Shown here: in pieces, positions 51,801-60,774 of the stretch
Numbering within the stretch: position 1 is the stretch's first letter
Layout of the letters: each line of letters opens with the position of its first letter
Assembly: GCA_964634205.1 (NCBI GenBank)
Contig: CAZWKE010000011.1
Span: 1-64,000 of the forward strand
Origin: JAFGGG01 sp964634205
Lineage (GTDB): Bacteria; Spirochaetota; Spirochaetia; SZUA-6; RPPD01
Direction: 5' to 3'
Length of the DNA stretch: 64,000 nt
Program-made: the position numbers and the translations under genes
The notes under the pieces: model-generated
Seen by the model: the letters and a program-made list of their open reading frames with translations, nothing else
Database searches by the model: none
Told to the model about the DNA's origin: nothing

Positions 51801-53180
51801 TTACAGAATATACCGGGTCACATCCCGATCCTCTATAATGTCACCCAGCTTTTCATCCACATACTCCCGGGTGATATTTACGGTCTGCCCCTTTAAATCG
51901 GGTCCGTGAAACGACACCTCCTCAAGCAGGTTTTCCATAATGGTGTGCAGCCTGCGGGCGCCGATATTTTCGGTTTTGGTATTGACGTCGGTGGCGATCT
52001 CGGAAATGCGGTCGATGGCCTCCGGTGAAAAATTCAGGGTCACGTCCTCTGTCTTCATCAGTTCCTCGTACTGCTTAATCAGCGCGTTTTTGGGTTGGGT
52101 CAAAATCTTCTTGAAATCCTCACTCGTTAGGGGCTGCAGCTCCACCCGCAGGGGAAACCTGCCCTGCAGCTCGGGAATCAGATCGGACGGCTTGCTCATG
52201 TGAAACGCGCCCGCGGCGATAAACAGGATATGGGCCGTATCAATGATCCCGTAGCGGGTGGTTACCTTTGAGCCCTCGACAATCGGCAGGATATCACGCT
52301 GCACCCCCTCACGGGACACATCCACCCCGGTTTTGCTCTGGGAGGAGGCAACCTTGTCCAGCTCGTCGATGAAGATAATTCCCATCTGCTCGGTACGTTC
52401 CTTGGCGATCTCGGATACCCGGTCCATGTCGATCAGTTTGTCCCTTTCCTCGGCCAAGAGGATTTCTTTGGCCTGTTTTACCGAAACCCGTTTCTTTTTT
52501 TTCTTGCCTCCCAAAAGGTTGGAGAGGTTCCCTCCGATATTGATGTCCATCTCTTCCAGACTGGTCCCGGAAAATATTTCGATAGACGGAAAGGCTTGTT
52601 TGGTAATACTGACCTCCACCTGTTTGTCGTCCAGTTCCCCTTGACGCAGTTTCTCCCTGAACTTTTCCCTGGTGTTGGACTGGGCCTCCTGCTCCGCCCC
52701 GGGTGTTACCGTTCCCGGTACCATTTTCCCCGGCCGGACCGTGGGCTTGTTGAAACCCGGCAGCAGCAGGTCAAGCAGGGCCTCCTCGGCGCGTTTCTCC
52801 GCCTCCGCCTTGACGCTTTCCTGAAACTCGGCCTTAACCATGGAAATGGCGACGGACACCAGGTCACGCACCATGGATTCCACATCCCGTCCCACATAGC
52901 CGACCTCGGTATATTTTGTCGCTTCCACTTTAATAAAGGGCGCGCCGGTCAGCTTTGACAGTCTGCGCGCAATCTCGGTTTTTCCCACGCCGGTGGGACC
53001 GATCATAATGATGTTTTTGGGCGCAACCTCATCTTTCAACTCTTCGGGAAGCTTGGTGCGCCGGTACCTGTTGCGCAGCGCGATGGCCACCGCCCGCTTT
53101 GCCTTTTCCTGTCCGATTATATAGGTATCCAAAGAGGCCACAATCTCTTTCGGTGTCAGCTTATCGGTTTCGATTTCCAT
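51801..53180 (-). CDS. hslU: HslU ATPase of the HslUV protease
   Basis: A 459-residue AAA+ unfoldase: Walker A GPTGVGKTEIARRL, Walker B GIIFIDELDKVA, pore motif VGYVGRDVESMVRDL, and the HslU-specific inserted I domain (about 110-240). It feeds substrates to HslV. It overlaps hslV by one base. HslVU directly before flgB also occurs in other bacteria (Bacillus codWX-flgB). Confidence 0.98.
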   Translation of the reverse strand: MEIETDKLTPKEIVASLDTYIIGQEKAKRAVAIALRNRYRRTKLPEELKDEVAPKNIIMIGPTGVGKTEIARRLSKLTGAPFIKVEATKYTEVGYVGRDVESMVRDLVSVAISMVKAEFQESVKAEAEKRAEEALLDLLLPGFNKPTVRPGKMVPGTVTPGAEQEAQSNTREKFREKLRQGELDDKQVEVSITKQAFPSIEIFSGTSLEEMDINIGGNLSNLLGGKKKKKRVSVKQAKEILLAEERDKLIDMDRVSEIAKERTEQMGIIFIDELDKVASSQSKTGVDVSREGVQRDILPIVEGSKVTTRYGIIDTAHILFIAAGAFHMSKPSDLIPELQGRFPLRVELQPLTSEDFKKILTQPKNALIKQYEELMKTEDVTLNFSPEAIDRISEIATDVNTKTENIGARRLHTIMENLLEEVSFHGPDLKGQTVNITREYVDEKLGDIIEDRDVTRYIL

Positions 53181-53713
53181 TATAATTCCTCCACAATAAT
53201 TTCGTCATTTGTATAAATACATATTCCCGCCGCGACTTTCAGCGATCTTTCCACAATTTCCCTGGCCGACATATCTGAAGACTCAAGATAGGCGAGTGCT
53301 GCGGCATAGGCGTAGTTTCCGCCCGAACCGATACCGATCACCCCTCTCTCCGGTTCAACCACGTCACCGGTACCCGAAATAAGCAAAATCTTATTTTTAT
53401 CACCGACCAAAAGCATGGCCTCCAGTCTGCGCAGCATTCTGTCCGTTCTCCAGTCTTTGGCCAGCTCGACTGCCGCCCTGGTAAGATCACCCGAGTACTC
53501 TTTTACCTTGCCCTCGAAGCGCTCGAACAGGGTAAAGGCGTCCGCTGTGGCGCCGGCGAATCCGACCAGTATTTTTCCGTCATATATCGAACGTACCTTG
53601 CGGGCGTTTGCCTTCATGATGGTATTGGCCAGGGTCACCTGTCCGTCGCCCCCCAAGGCCAGTTTGTCGTCTTTTAATACCGCAAGAATCGTTGTTCCGT
53701 GAAACTGTTCCAT
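53180..53713 (-). CDS. hslV: HslV peptidase of the HslUV protease
   Basis: A 177-residue proteasome-beta-like threonine peptidase. FHGTTILAVLKDDKLALGGD shows the expected TT catalytic end, with Thr7 as the likely nucleophile after removal of a six-residue leader (MEQFHG); many HslV proteins lose only Met. GDGQVTLANTIMKANARKVR follows. It starts directly after xerC. Confidence 0.96.
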   Translation of the reverse strand: MEQFHGTTILAVLKDDKLALGGDGQVTLANTIMKANARKVRSIYDGKILVGFAGATADAFTLFERFEGKVKEYSGDLTRAAVELAKDWRTDRMLRRLEAMLLVGDKNKILLISGTGDVVEPERGVIGIGSGGNYAYAAALAYLESSDMSAREIVERSLKVAAGICIYTNDEIIVEEL

Positions 53714-54610
53714 TTAATCTCCTTCTTTCATTTTTGCGTGCGGATGACTTTTTCTGTAGATTGATTTCAATTTTTCCACCCCGACATGCGTGTATACCTG
53801 GGTCGTTGAAATATTGGCGTGTCCCAATAACTCCTGCACCACCCTGATGTCCGCGCCCTCATTCAATATATGCGTGGCAAAAGTATGCCGAAAGGTATGC
53901 GGGCTGATTTTTTTGGCACAGGAGCTTTTTGCCACATATTTATACACGATATAGCGCAGCCCCCGCGTGGTGAGCCTGCCGCCGTTTTTATTGACGAACA
54001 AAGCCGTTCCGTCCGTCGCCTCCCTGCCCCGCAGGTATTCCCGCCGCCGGGTCAGATACTCCGTCAGTACCTGCCGGGCCTTAGCCCCGATATAGACCAT
54101 CCGTTCCTTGTTTCCCTTGCCGCGCACCTTTACCATGCGCTGTTTTATGTTTATATCCAACAGATTGATCGCCACCGCTTCGGCTACACGGCAGCCCGTT
54201 GAATAAAGAAATTCAAAAATCAGCCGGTCACGCAGTGAGATGAAATCCGGGGTAGGTATTTCAAGAAACTTCTCCACCTCTTCCTCAAACAAAAACACCG
54301 GAAGCCACTTGTCGACCCGCAAACACTTTACTCCCGTAAAGGGATTAACTTTAGCGTAACCGTAGCGCTGTTTAAACCGAAAATAACTGCGCAAAGAGGA
54401 GATGATCCTGTTGATCGATTTTGACGACAGCCCGCTCTTTGAAAGCCCGGAGACAAAGGCACGAACCTCCGTCACCCCCAGATCGTCCTCTTTATACCCA
54501 TGGGCATCAAGGAAACCGCTGAACTGACGGTAGTCCCTGGTATACGATTCAATGGTATGGGGTGAGAGTTTTCTAACGGCTTTCAAATATTCGACATATT
54601 GCTTATGCAC
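53714..54610 (-). CDS. xerC: tyrosine recombinase XerC
   Basis: A 298-residue recombinase of normal Xer length. The catalytic set is complete: R in TGCRVAEAV, K in RGKGNKERMV, H-x-x-R in PHTFRHTFATHIL, H in LLGHANISTT and Tyr in VYTHVGVEKL. The N-terminal SAM-like domain starts HKQYVEYLKAVRKLSPHTIE. GTG 54610 inside the last topA codons is chosen; a further 92 codons upstream are open only because they lie over topA. Xer pairs resolve chromosome dimers at dif. Which of the two Xer proteins here is C and which D is inferred from neighbours. Confidence 0.88.
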   Translation of the reverse strand: MHKQYVEYLKAVRKLSPHTIESYTRDYRQFSGFLDAHGYKEDDLGVTEVRAFVSGLSKSGLSSKSINRIISSLRSYFRFKQRYGYAKVNPFTGVKCLRVDKWLPVFLFEEEVEKFLEIPTPDFISLRDRLIFEFLYSTGCRVAEAVAINLLDINIKQRMVKVRGKGNKERMVYIGAKARQVLTEYLTRRREYLRGREATDGTALFVNKNGGRLTTRGLRYIVYKYVAKSSCAKKISPHTFRHTFATHILNEGADIRVVQELLGHANISTTQVYTHVGVEKLKSIYRKSHPHAKMKEGD

Positions 54611-56750
54611 TGTTGCGCGATACCTCCTCGTTCCCCGAAGCTCCGCCGTTTTTCTCCCCGGCCTCGTCTTCCGCGGTATGCAGATAATTACACTCCGGAT
54701 TGATACAGGCTTTGTACGAGCCGTTTTTTTTGTCGGTTTTTTCCACCAGAAATTTACCGCACTTGGGGCAGTTCTGGTTAAGGGGTTTGAAATGCGTAAT
54801 AAAATCACATTCCGGATAGTTGGTGCAGCCGTAAAACTCACGACCGCGGCCGCCCTGCCGGCGGCGGGTGATGATCTTCCCGTCACAGTTGTCCCGGGGA
54901 CAGTCGGCCAAAGGAATGGACTTGGTGTTTCTGCACTCGGGGAAACCCGAACAGGCCAGGAAAAAGCCGAAGCGGCCCAATTTTTTTATCATTTTTCTGC
55001 CGCATTTTTCACAGACAAAATCAGTCTCTTCATCCAGCACCCCTTTGACGGACTCAAGCGTTTCCATGACATGTTCCACCTGTGCTTTGAACGGTGAGTA
55101 AAACTCTTTTAACATGGCGGCCCATTCCTCGTCATGCTCCTCTATGGTATCCAGGCGGTTTTCCATATCCGCCGTAAAGTTGACATTCAGGATGTCCGGA
55201 AAGGACCTGATAAGAATATCATTAATGATCCTGCCCAGGGTTGTGGGTACAAGCTGCTTGTTTTTTCTGATCACATAATAGCGGTCCAGCAGCACGGAGA
55301 TAATGGGCGCGTAGGTCGACGGCCTGCCGATACCCTTTTCTTCCAGTGTCTTGATGATGGACGCGTCCGTATAACGGGAAGGCCCGGAGGTAAAATGCTG
55401 TTCCGGCTCGAATCCCGTGCATTCCACCTTTTCTCCCTGTACAAGCTTGGGAAGCACGGTCTTTTTTTCCCGCGAGGCCAGCACACGCAGTACCTTCTGA
55501 AACCCGGGCTCCGTAACCTTTGTGCTCGAGGTGCGAAACAACGCCTCACCGGCCGCGATATCCACTGAGGTTGTAACGGATTTTGCGGGTTTCATCTGCG
55601 ACGCCACAAACTGCTCCCAGATAATGGAATATAACTTGAACTGCTCCGTGGTCAGGGATTCTTTGATCGACTCCGGTGTTTTTTCCACATAGGTCGGCCG
55701 GATGGCCTCATGCGCGTCCTGGGCGCCCTTTTTGGGGCTGTAGACGTTGGGAGTTTCCGGCAGTTCGTTTTCATAATGAGCGCCGATAAAATGACGCACC
55801 GCACCAAGGGCACTGGCCGCGATCCGGGTTGAATCAGTACGCATATAGGTGATCAGACCCACCCGTTCACTGCCGATATTTATGCCTTCGTAGAGCTGCT
55901 GGGCTACGCGCATGGTTTTGCGCGAGGTAAAGCCCAGCCGGTTCGCCGCGGTCTGCTGCAGCTTGGAAGTGGTAAACGGGGCTTTGGGCCGTAACACCTT
56001 CTCGGTTTGCTTGATATTTTTTACGGTAAAATCCTTGTTCACAAGCTCGGCGATTATTTTTTCCACCTGGCCGCGTGAGTGCAGTTCGGGCTTTATTGCC
56101 TTATACTCCACCAGCTGTGCTTGGAAAGCTTTCGTCTTCTTTTTCAGCAGGGCCTTTAAGGTCCAGTACTCCTCGGGAATAAACTCTTCCACCTCTTTTT
56201 CCCGCTCACACAACAGTCGCAGGGCCACGGACTGGACCCTGCCGGCCGAAAGTCCGTTCTTCACTTTAGCCCAGAGAATGGGAGAAAGGTGATATCCCAC
56301 CAGCCGATCAAGAATACGGCGTGCCTTCTGGGCGTTCACCTTATTCTGATCGATAGTCCTGGGGTCTTTAATTGCCTCCCGGATGGCATCGGGCGTAATC
56401 TCATTGAACACAATTCGCTCAAATTGCGCATCCGGGTATTTCCGCTGAATGGCATTTTTTAAATGAAAAGAGATGGCTTCACCCTCCCGGTCGTTATCCG
56501 AGGCCAGCAAAACCTTTTGCGTGTTTTTGGCTTTCTGTACCAGTGCTTTCAATATTTTTGCCTTGCCGCGTACCGTGATATACTCGGGGGCAAAACCGTG
56601 ATCGACATCCACCGCCAAACGCGATTTGGGCAGATCGATCAGGTGGCCCATTGAGGCTTCAACGTGGTACCCTTTGCCCAAGTATTTTTCGATGGTTCGC
56701 GCCTTTGCCGGTGATTCAACTATTAATAAAATATCGCCGCTGCGTTTCAT
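54603..56750 (-). CDS. topA: DNA topoisomerase I
   Basis: A 715-residue type IA topoisomerase. The Toprim domain is ILLIVESPAKARTIEKYLG and LASDNDREGEAI; the active-site Tyr302 is in RVGLITYMRTDSTRIA. Three C-terminal four-cysteine zinc ribbons (starting about residues 577, 615 and 662) complete it. It relaxes negative supercoils. It overlaps xerC by eight bases and follows dprA directly. Confidence 0.98.
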   Translation of the reverse strand: MKRSGDILLIVESPAKARTIEKYLGKGYHVEASMGHLIDLPKSRLAVDVDHGFAPEYITVRGKAKILKALVQKAKNTQKVLLASDNDREGEAISFHLKNAIQRKYPDAQFERIVFNEITPDAIREAIKDPRTIDQNKVNAQKARRILDRLVGYHLSPILWAKVKNGLSAGRVQSVALRLLCEREKEVEEFIPEEYWTLKALLKKKTKAFQAQLVEYKAIKPELHSRGQVEKIIAELVNKDFTVKNIKQTEKVLRPKAPFTTSKLQQTAANRLGFTSRKTMRVAQQLYEGINIGSERVGLITYMRTDSTRIAASALGAVRHFIGAHYENELPETPNVYSPKKGAQDAHEAIRPTYVEKTPESIKESLTTEQFKLYSIIWEQFVASQMKPAKSVTTSVDIAAGEALFRTSSTKVTEPGFQKVLRVLASREKKTVLPKLVQGEKVECTGFEPEQHFTSGPSRYTDASIIKTLEEKGIGRPSTYAPIISVLLDRYYVIRKNKQLVPTTLGRIINDILIRSFPDILNVNFTADMENRLDTIEEHDEEWAAMLKEFYSPFKAQVEHVMETLESVKGVLDEETDFVCEKCGRKMIKKLGRFGFFLACSGFPECRNTKSIPLADCPRDNCDGKIITRRRQGGRGREFYGCTNYPECDFITHFKPLNQNCPKCGKFLVEKTDKKNGSYKACINPECNYLHTAEDEAGEKNGGASGNEEVSRNSA

Positions 56751-57776
56751 TTATTCACTCCGGTAATATTCTCCGTTATATACAGATAATTTTTCTTCAA
56801 GCTCCAGCTCCAGCATATGGGCTAATGCCCTGCCGGACTCCCCGCGGACCTCATACCTCAGTCCGCTGTTTTTGCCTCCCGCAAGTACGGGCCGGCCGGG
56901 ATTACCCCGCAGTTCCTTGATTACGGGATACGCATTGTCGATGACCTCGGCGCCCTGTTCATGCAGCAGGCGAGTGCCCTCTCCGGTAATACCTTCAAGC
57001 CCGGCCTTATGCACAAAAAGCTCTCTTCCCTGCTCCAGGGCAAAGTCCGCCGTTATCAGGGCGCCGGATTTTCGCGGTGCCTCAATCACCACAACCGCGG
57101 CCGCCAGACCGCTGATGATCCGGTTCCTCTCCGGAAAATGATACTTTTGCGGAAGCACCCCGGGAGGATACTCGCTGACCAGGCACCCGCCCTGTTCGAG
57201 TATCTTTGCCGCTGTTGATTTGCTTGACGCAGGATACACCATATCGATACCGTTTCCCATAACCGCAATCGCCGGACCGCCGATGGAGAGGCAGCCTTTA
57301 TGTACCGCCGTATCAATTCCACGGGCCAGGCCCGAAACCACGCCTATACGCGCGGCACCGAACTCCACACCCAGAGAGTAGGCGCGCATCAATGCCTTTT
57401 CGCTGGGCTGCCGGGTACCGACCACGGCCGCCAAGGACGATTTTCGCCGCAGCGGGCCTCCCCGGTAATACAGTACCAGGGGAGGATCATAAATCTCCGC
57501 CAACGGCGCGGGATAATCCTCTTCTCTGTAAAAAGTGTATTTAATATTCGCTTTCGTCAAGTATTTTTTATCACATTCGGCCAGACGCGCATAGTCTTCA
57601 GGCTGCCACACCCTGGCACGCGGGGACCGACCCAGGCAGTGCACCAGGTCTTTGCGCCCGAACTTTACAAGGTCCTGCAGCGAACCGAGGAGGTCGGCCA
57701 GCAGGAGTTTTTCCCTTGGACGCAGGAATGTAATCCTGTTTAAGGCTAAAAACAATAACTCATTTTGACTGTGCAT
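56751..57776 (-). CDS. dprA: DNA processing protein DprA/Smf
   Basis: A 341-residue protein with the Rossmann-like core: AAVVGTRQPSEKALMRAYSL, SGLARGIDTAVHKGCL, AVMGNGIDMVYPASS, SEYPPGVLPQKYHFPERNRI, ISGLAAAVVVIEAPRKSGAL. It loads RecA on incoming single-stranded DNA in transformable bacteria and is widely kept in others. ATG 57776 is preferred to a TTG two codons earlier. Confidence 0.95.
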   Translation of the reverse strand: MHSQNELLFLALNRITFLRPREKLLLADLLGSLQDLVKFGRKDLVHCLGRSPRARVWQPEDYARLAECDKKYLTKANIKYTFYREEDYPAPLAEIYDPPLVLYYRGGPLRRKSSLAAVVGTRQPSEKALMRAYSLGVEFGAARIGVVSGLARGIDTAVHKGCLSIGGPAIAVMGNGIDMVYPASSKSTAAKILEQGGCLVSEYPPGVLPQKYHFPERNRIISGLAAAVVVIEAPRKSGALITADFALEQGRELFVHKAGLEGITGEGTRLLHEQGAEVIDNAYPVIKELRGNPGRPVLAGGKNSGLRYEVRGESGRALAHMLELELEEKLSVYNGEYYRSE

Positions 57777-58635
57777 TGACAATGTCCTTTATTGTTTGGA
57801 TATTTTTTTTGGCCTCCGCCTTCATCACATCATTCTTGGTAAGCGCTTCTATCTGCTCGTACTGGGCCAACGCGTCTTCCCACCGCTCTTGCGAAAAATA
57901 CACTCTTCCCAACAGCGCCATGGCCTCGGTATTCTTCTTCTCCTTTTCCAGAATACGCTTCAGGTAGGTTTCGGCTTCCGAGGCCCGGTCAAGCTCGAAA
58001 ATCAACAGAACCGAAAGCCCCTTCAAAGCGTCAACATAACCGGGATCCAACTCGATGGCGCGCGTATAATAGGCATAGGAATCATTATAAAACCCCTGCC
58101 GCAGGCTTTGCTGGTCCGCGGCAACCATGGCCTTTGCCATCCGGGCAGCACAGCTTCCGGCCAGATTAAACAGAATCGGGTTCTCGGGAGTGATCTCTAT
58201 GGCCCGGCGCAGGTTTTGCAGCGCCAGGTAATAGTTTTCCTCTTTCACATATTTCACAATCAGCATGTCACGGAACGCCTCGCTTTTCCCGGCAGGCTCG
58301 ACAGCCGCCTGCTGCTCCTTTTTTATCCGTGCGATCGCCTGTTTCAAATCCTCTATCTCCAGGTATTTATTTGCCAACATCTTATAATACAACCCAAGCT
58401 CTCCTGTTGCTTTGGCCGCATCCGCAATTTTTTTCTCAAACATCAAAATTGTCTGTTTTATCTCTTCGATCACCTTCTTGGGCACGGGCTTTCCCTTGTA
58501 AGAAACATCCTTCATCCGGGCCAGGGTTTCAAGGATATTTTCATTAAACGTCCGCGGACGGCAGCCGGCCGCAGTGAGTAACAGCAGGAGCGCCGCACAA
58601 GCGCATACGATTCTATGGCTGCATTTTCTTTTCAT
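57760..58635 (-). CDS. TPR-repeat lipoprotein
   Basis: A 291-residue protein with a lipoprotein signal (ACAALLLLLTAAGC, Cys25) and tetratricopeptide repeats in the second half, such as NYYLALQNLRRAIEITPENP, YYTRAIELDPGYVDALKGLS and AMALLGRVYFSQERWEDALA. A coiled region (about 60-110) precedes them. It is anchored in the envelope and probably scaffolds protein complexes. It lies between xerD and dprA. ATG 58635 starts the signal peptide cleanly. Confidence 0.85.
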   Translation of the reverse strand: MKRKCSHRIVCACAALLLLLTAAGCRPRTFNENILETLARMKDVSYKGKPVPKKVIEEIKQTILMFEKKIADAAKATGELGLYYKMLANKYLEIEDLKQAIARIKKEQQAAVEPAGKSEAFRDMLIVKYVKEENYYLALQNLRRAIEITPENPILFNLAGSCAARMAKAMVAADQQSLRQGFYNDSYAYYTRAIELDPGYVDALKGLSVLLIFELDRASEAETYLKRILEKEKKNTEAMALLGRVYFSQERWEDALAQYEQIEALTKNDVMKAEAKKNIQTIKDIVNAQSK

Positions 58636-58673
58636 AGGCTTACTGTTCTCACCTCCCTTCCATGGTCCCGGCT

Positions 58674-59570
58674 TCATCCCCTGGGGTGAAACCGTTTATG
58701 GTACCGCTGCAGATCATCCTGCTCCAGATGAGTATAGATCTGCGTGGTCCCGATATCGGCATGGCCCAACAGCTCCTGTACGGAGCGCAGGTCCGCCCCG
58801 CCTTTGAGCATATGCGTGGCGAAAGAATGCCGCAGGGTGTGTATCTTTCCTTGTATCCCCGCCAGGTTGGCGATTTCCTTAAAACGCTTCCACATTCCCT
58901 TACGTGAAAGTTTTTTTGCCCAACGGTTTAAGAATACAAAATCCTGCCGCGTTCTGTCGGCCGTTATCCTGGGCCGGGCCTTACTTAAATATTGGAGCAG
59001 CCAGTAGGTGGCCTGCTCACCGATAGGAACCAGCCGCTCTTTGCTGCCCTTACCCAGCACCTTGATAATTCCTTCCTTTAAATATAACTGACCCACGCGC
59101 AGGTCAACCGCCTCCGAAACCCGGAGGCCGCAGGAGTAGATCAACTCGAATAATGCACGGTCACGCAGCCCCAGCGGCGTGGTATGATCGATTGCCGCCA
59201 GAAACACGTCGACCTCCTCCCGTGAGAAAACCGCGGGCAGTTTCCGGGGAATACGCGGGGTTTCCACCAACTGCGCCGGATTGGTGTCATGCAGTTTCTC
59301 CAGGATACAGTAATTATAGAAGGCACGCAGACTGCTTAATATTTTCGAGATGGTGCGTTGGTCAAGTCCGTCCACCTGGCGTGCCACCAGATATTCGATG
59401 ATATCCTGGGCCGTGGTAGCGGACAACTCTCTGTTCATCTGTTTCATGTTCTCCAAAAAAATACGGCATTCGGTCAGATAGGTAACAATACTGCGCGCTG
59501 CCAGCCGCATTTCTACGCGCATATAATCCTCAAACTGCCGTAATATTTTCTCAGCTTGGGCATCCATCAA
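58674..59570 (-). CDS. xerD: tyrosine recombinase XerD
   Basis: A 298-residue recombinase. All catalytic residues are visible: SCGLRVSEAVDL, GKGSKERLVP, HTLRHSFATHMLKGGADLRS, LLGHADIGTTQIYTHL. The N-terminal domain reads VEMRLAARSIVTYLTECRIF. The sequence is closer to the XerD consensus (IHTLRHSFATHML) than the other copy. It overlaps the ftsZ end by four bases. Confidence 0.9.
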   Translation of the reverse strand: MMDAQAEKILRQFEDYMRVEMRLAARSIVTYLTECRIFLENMKQMNRELSATTAQDIIEYLVARQVDGLDQRTISKILSSLRAFYNYCILEKLHDTNPAQLVETPRIPRKLPAVFSREEVDVFLAAIDHTTPLGLRDRALFELIYSCGLRVSEAVDLRVGQLYLKEGIIKVLGKGSKERLVPIGEQATYWLLQYLSKARPRITADRTRQDFVFLNRWAKKLSRKGMWKRFKEIANLAGIQGKIHTLRHSFATHMLKGGADLRSVQELLGHADIGTTQIYTHLEQDDLQRYHKRFHPRG

Positions 59571-60724
59571 TCATTCTGCCCCATCGCCCGTTTATTCCGC
59601 AGAATGGTGGGCACCCAAAGCTCATTTTCACCGGAGTTCCTGCCCAAAAGGTAATCATTCCCGCTCTTGCTCTTGATCCCTTTGCTCATGGCAATCCATT
59701 CGTTGTAGGAAATTATCTCGGATTCATTCTCGTCACGGATTTCCAATTTCGGCGGCATAACGGTTTTATTGAAACCGGTGGCAATCACCGTGACTTTTAT
59801 CTGGTCGGTGAGGGAGTTGTCTATGGCATTTCCCGCGATGATTAATGCGTCCTCATCAGCGTTGGCCGTAATGATCTTGACGATCTCTTCATATTCCGTC
59901 AGGGAGAGGTCCTCTCCGCCGCTGACGTTTACCAGCACCCCTTTGGCGCCCTCGATGCTTGAATCTTCCAGTAACGGGTTGTTTATGGCCTGTGTGGCCG
60001 CGTCCACCGCACGGTTGTCCCCCATGCCGACACCCACGCCCATCATGGCGTCTCCGCGCCCGTTCATGATTGTTTTGACATCGGCGAAATCGATATTGAT
60101 CTCTCCGGGCACCGTGATCAGGTCGGAGATACCCTGTACACCCTGGCGCAGCACATCGTCCGCCATGAAAAAGGCCTCCTTGATGGGAGTGCGCTTTTCC
60201 ACGATTTTCAACAGGTGCTGATTGGGAATAACAATCAGCGTATCAACTGATTTACGCAGCCGATCCAGGCCCTGGTCGGCCAGTACCATTTTCTTTCTGC
60301 CCTCGAAGTCAAATGGTTTGGTAACCACGGCTACGGTCAGCACACCCATCTCTCTGGCGACATGCGCAATAATGGGCGCCGCCCCGGTTCCCGTTCCCCC
60401 GCCCATCCCCGCGGTAATAAAGAGCATGTCCGAACCTTTGAGGATCTGTTTGAGCTCTTCCTGGTTCTCCAGGGCCGCTTTCTCCCCGACATCGGGAATG
60501 CCCCCGGCACCAAGTCCGCCCGTGAGTTTTGAGCCGATAGGTATTTTGATCGAGGCTTTGGATGTAGTAAGGGCCTGAATGTCCGTGTTGACCGCAATAA
60601 ACTGTACGTGTTTTAATCCGGCACTGATCATGCGGTTCAAGGCATTATTGCCGCCGCCCCCGACCCCTATTACTTTTATAACCGTAGGGCTTGAATGTTC
60701 ATCATCAAGCATTTCAATTGTCAT
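59567..60724 (-). CDS. ftsZ: cell division protein FtsZ
   Basis: A 385-residue tubulin homologue. GVGGGGNNALNRM is near the start, the tubulin signature GGGTGTG at 108-114, and the T7-loop region ISDLITVPGEINIDFADVKT. The C-terminal peptide VPTILRNKRAMG is the FtsA-binding tail. The linker is short. It forms the Z ring with FtsA. GGGAGGGG precedes the ATG. Confidence 0.98.
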   Translation of the reverse strand: MTIEMLDDEHSSPTVIKVIGVGGGGNNALNRMISAGLKHVQFIAVNTDIQALTTSKASIKIPIGSKLTGGLGAGGIPDVGEKAALENQEELKQILKGSDMLFITAGMGGGTGTGAAPIIAHVAREMGVLTVAVVTKPFDFEGRKKMVLADQGLDRLRKSVDTLIVIPNQHLLKIVEKRTPIKEAFFMADDVLRQGVQGISDLITVPGEINIDFADVKTIMNGRGDAMMGVGVGMGDNRAVDAATQAINNPLLEDSSIEGAKGVLVNVSGGEDLSLTEYEEIVKIITANADEDALIIAGNAIDNSLTDQIKVTVIATGFNKTVMPPKLEIRDENESEIISYNEWIAMSKGIKSKSGNDYLLGRNSGENELWVPTILRNKRAMGQND

Positions 60725-60774
60725 ACTCCCCTCCCGAAATATGTTTTAAGATGTATATAAAGTTTATTAATTAC

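Noticed and set aside
54611..54886. 92-codon N-terminal extension of xerC
   Set aside because: It is the topA zinc-ribbon region read in another frame. Without it XerC has normal length and a normal N-terminus.
54552..55097. 181-codon plus-strand frame opposite topA and xerC
   Set aside because: Antisense to two well-supported genes, with no recognisable domain and no ribosome-binding site.
53714..59570. Phage or integron integrases
   Set aside because: Both recombinases are standard 298-residue Xer proteins within a conserved housekeeping neighbourhood; no att sites, phage genes or cassettes are seen.
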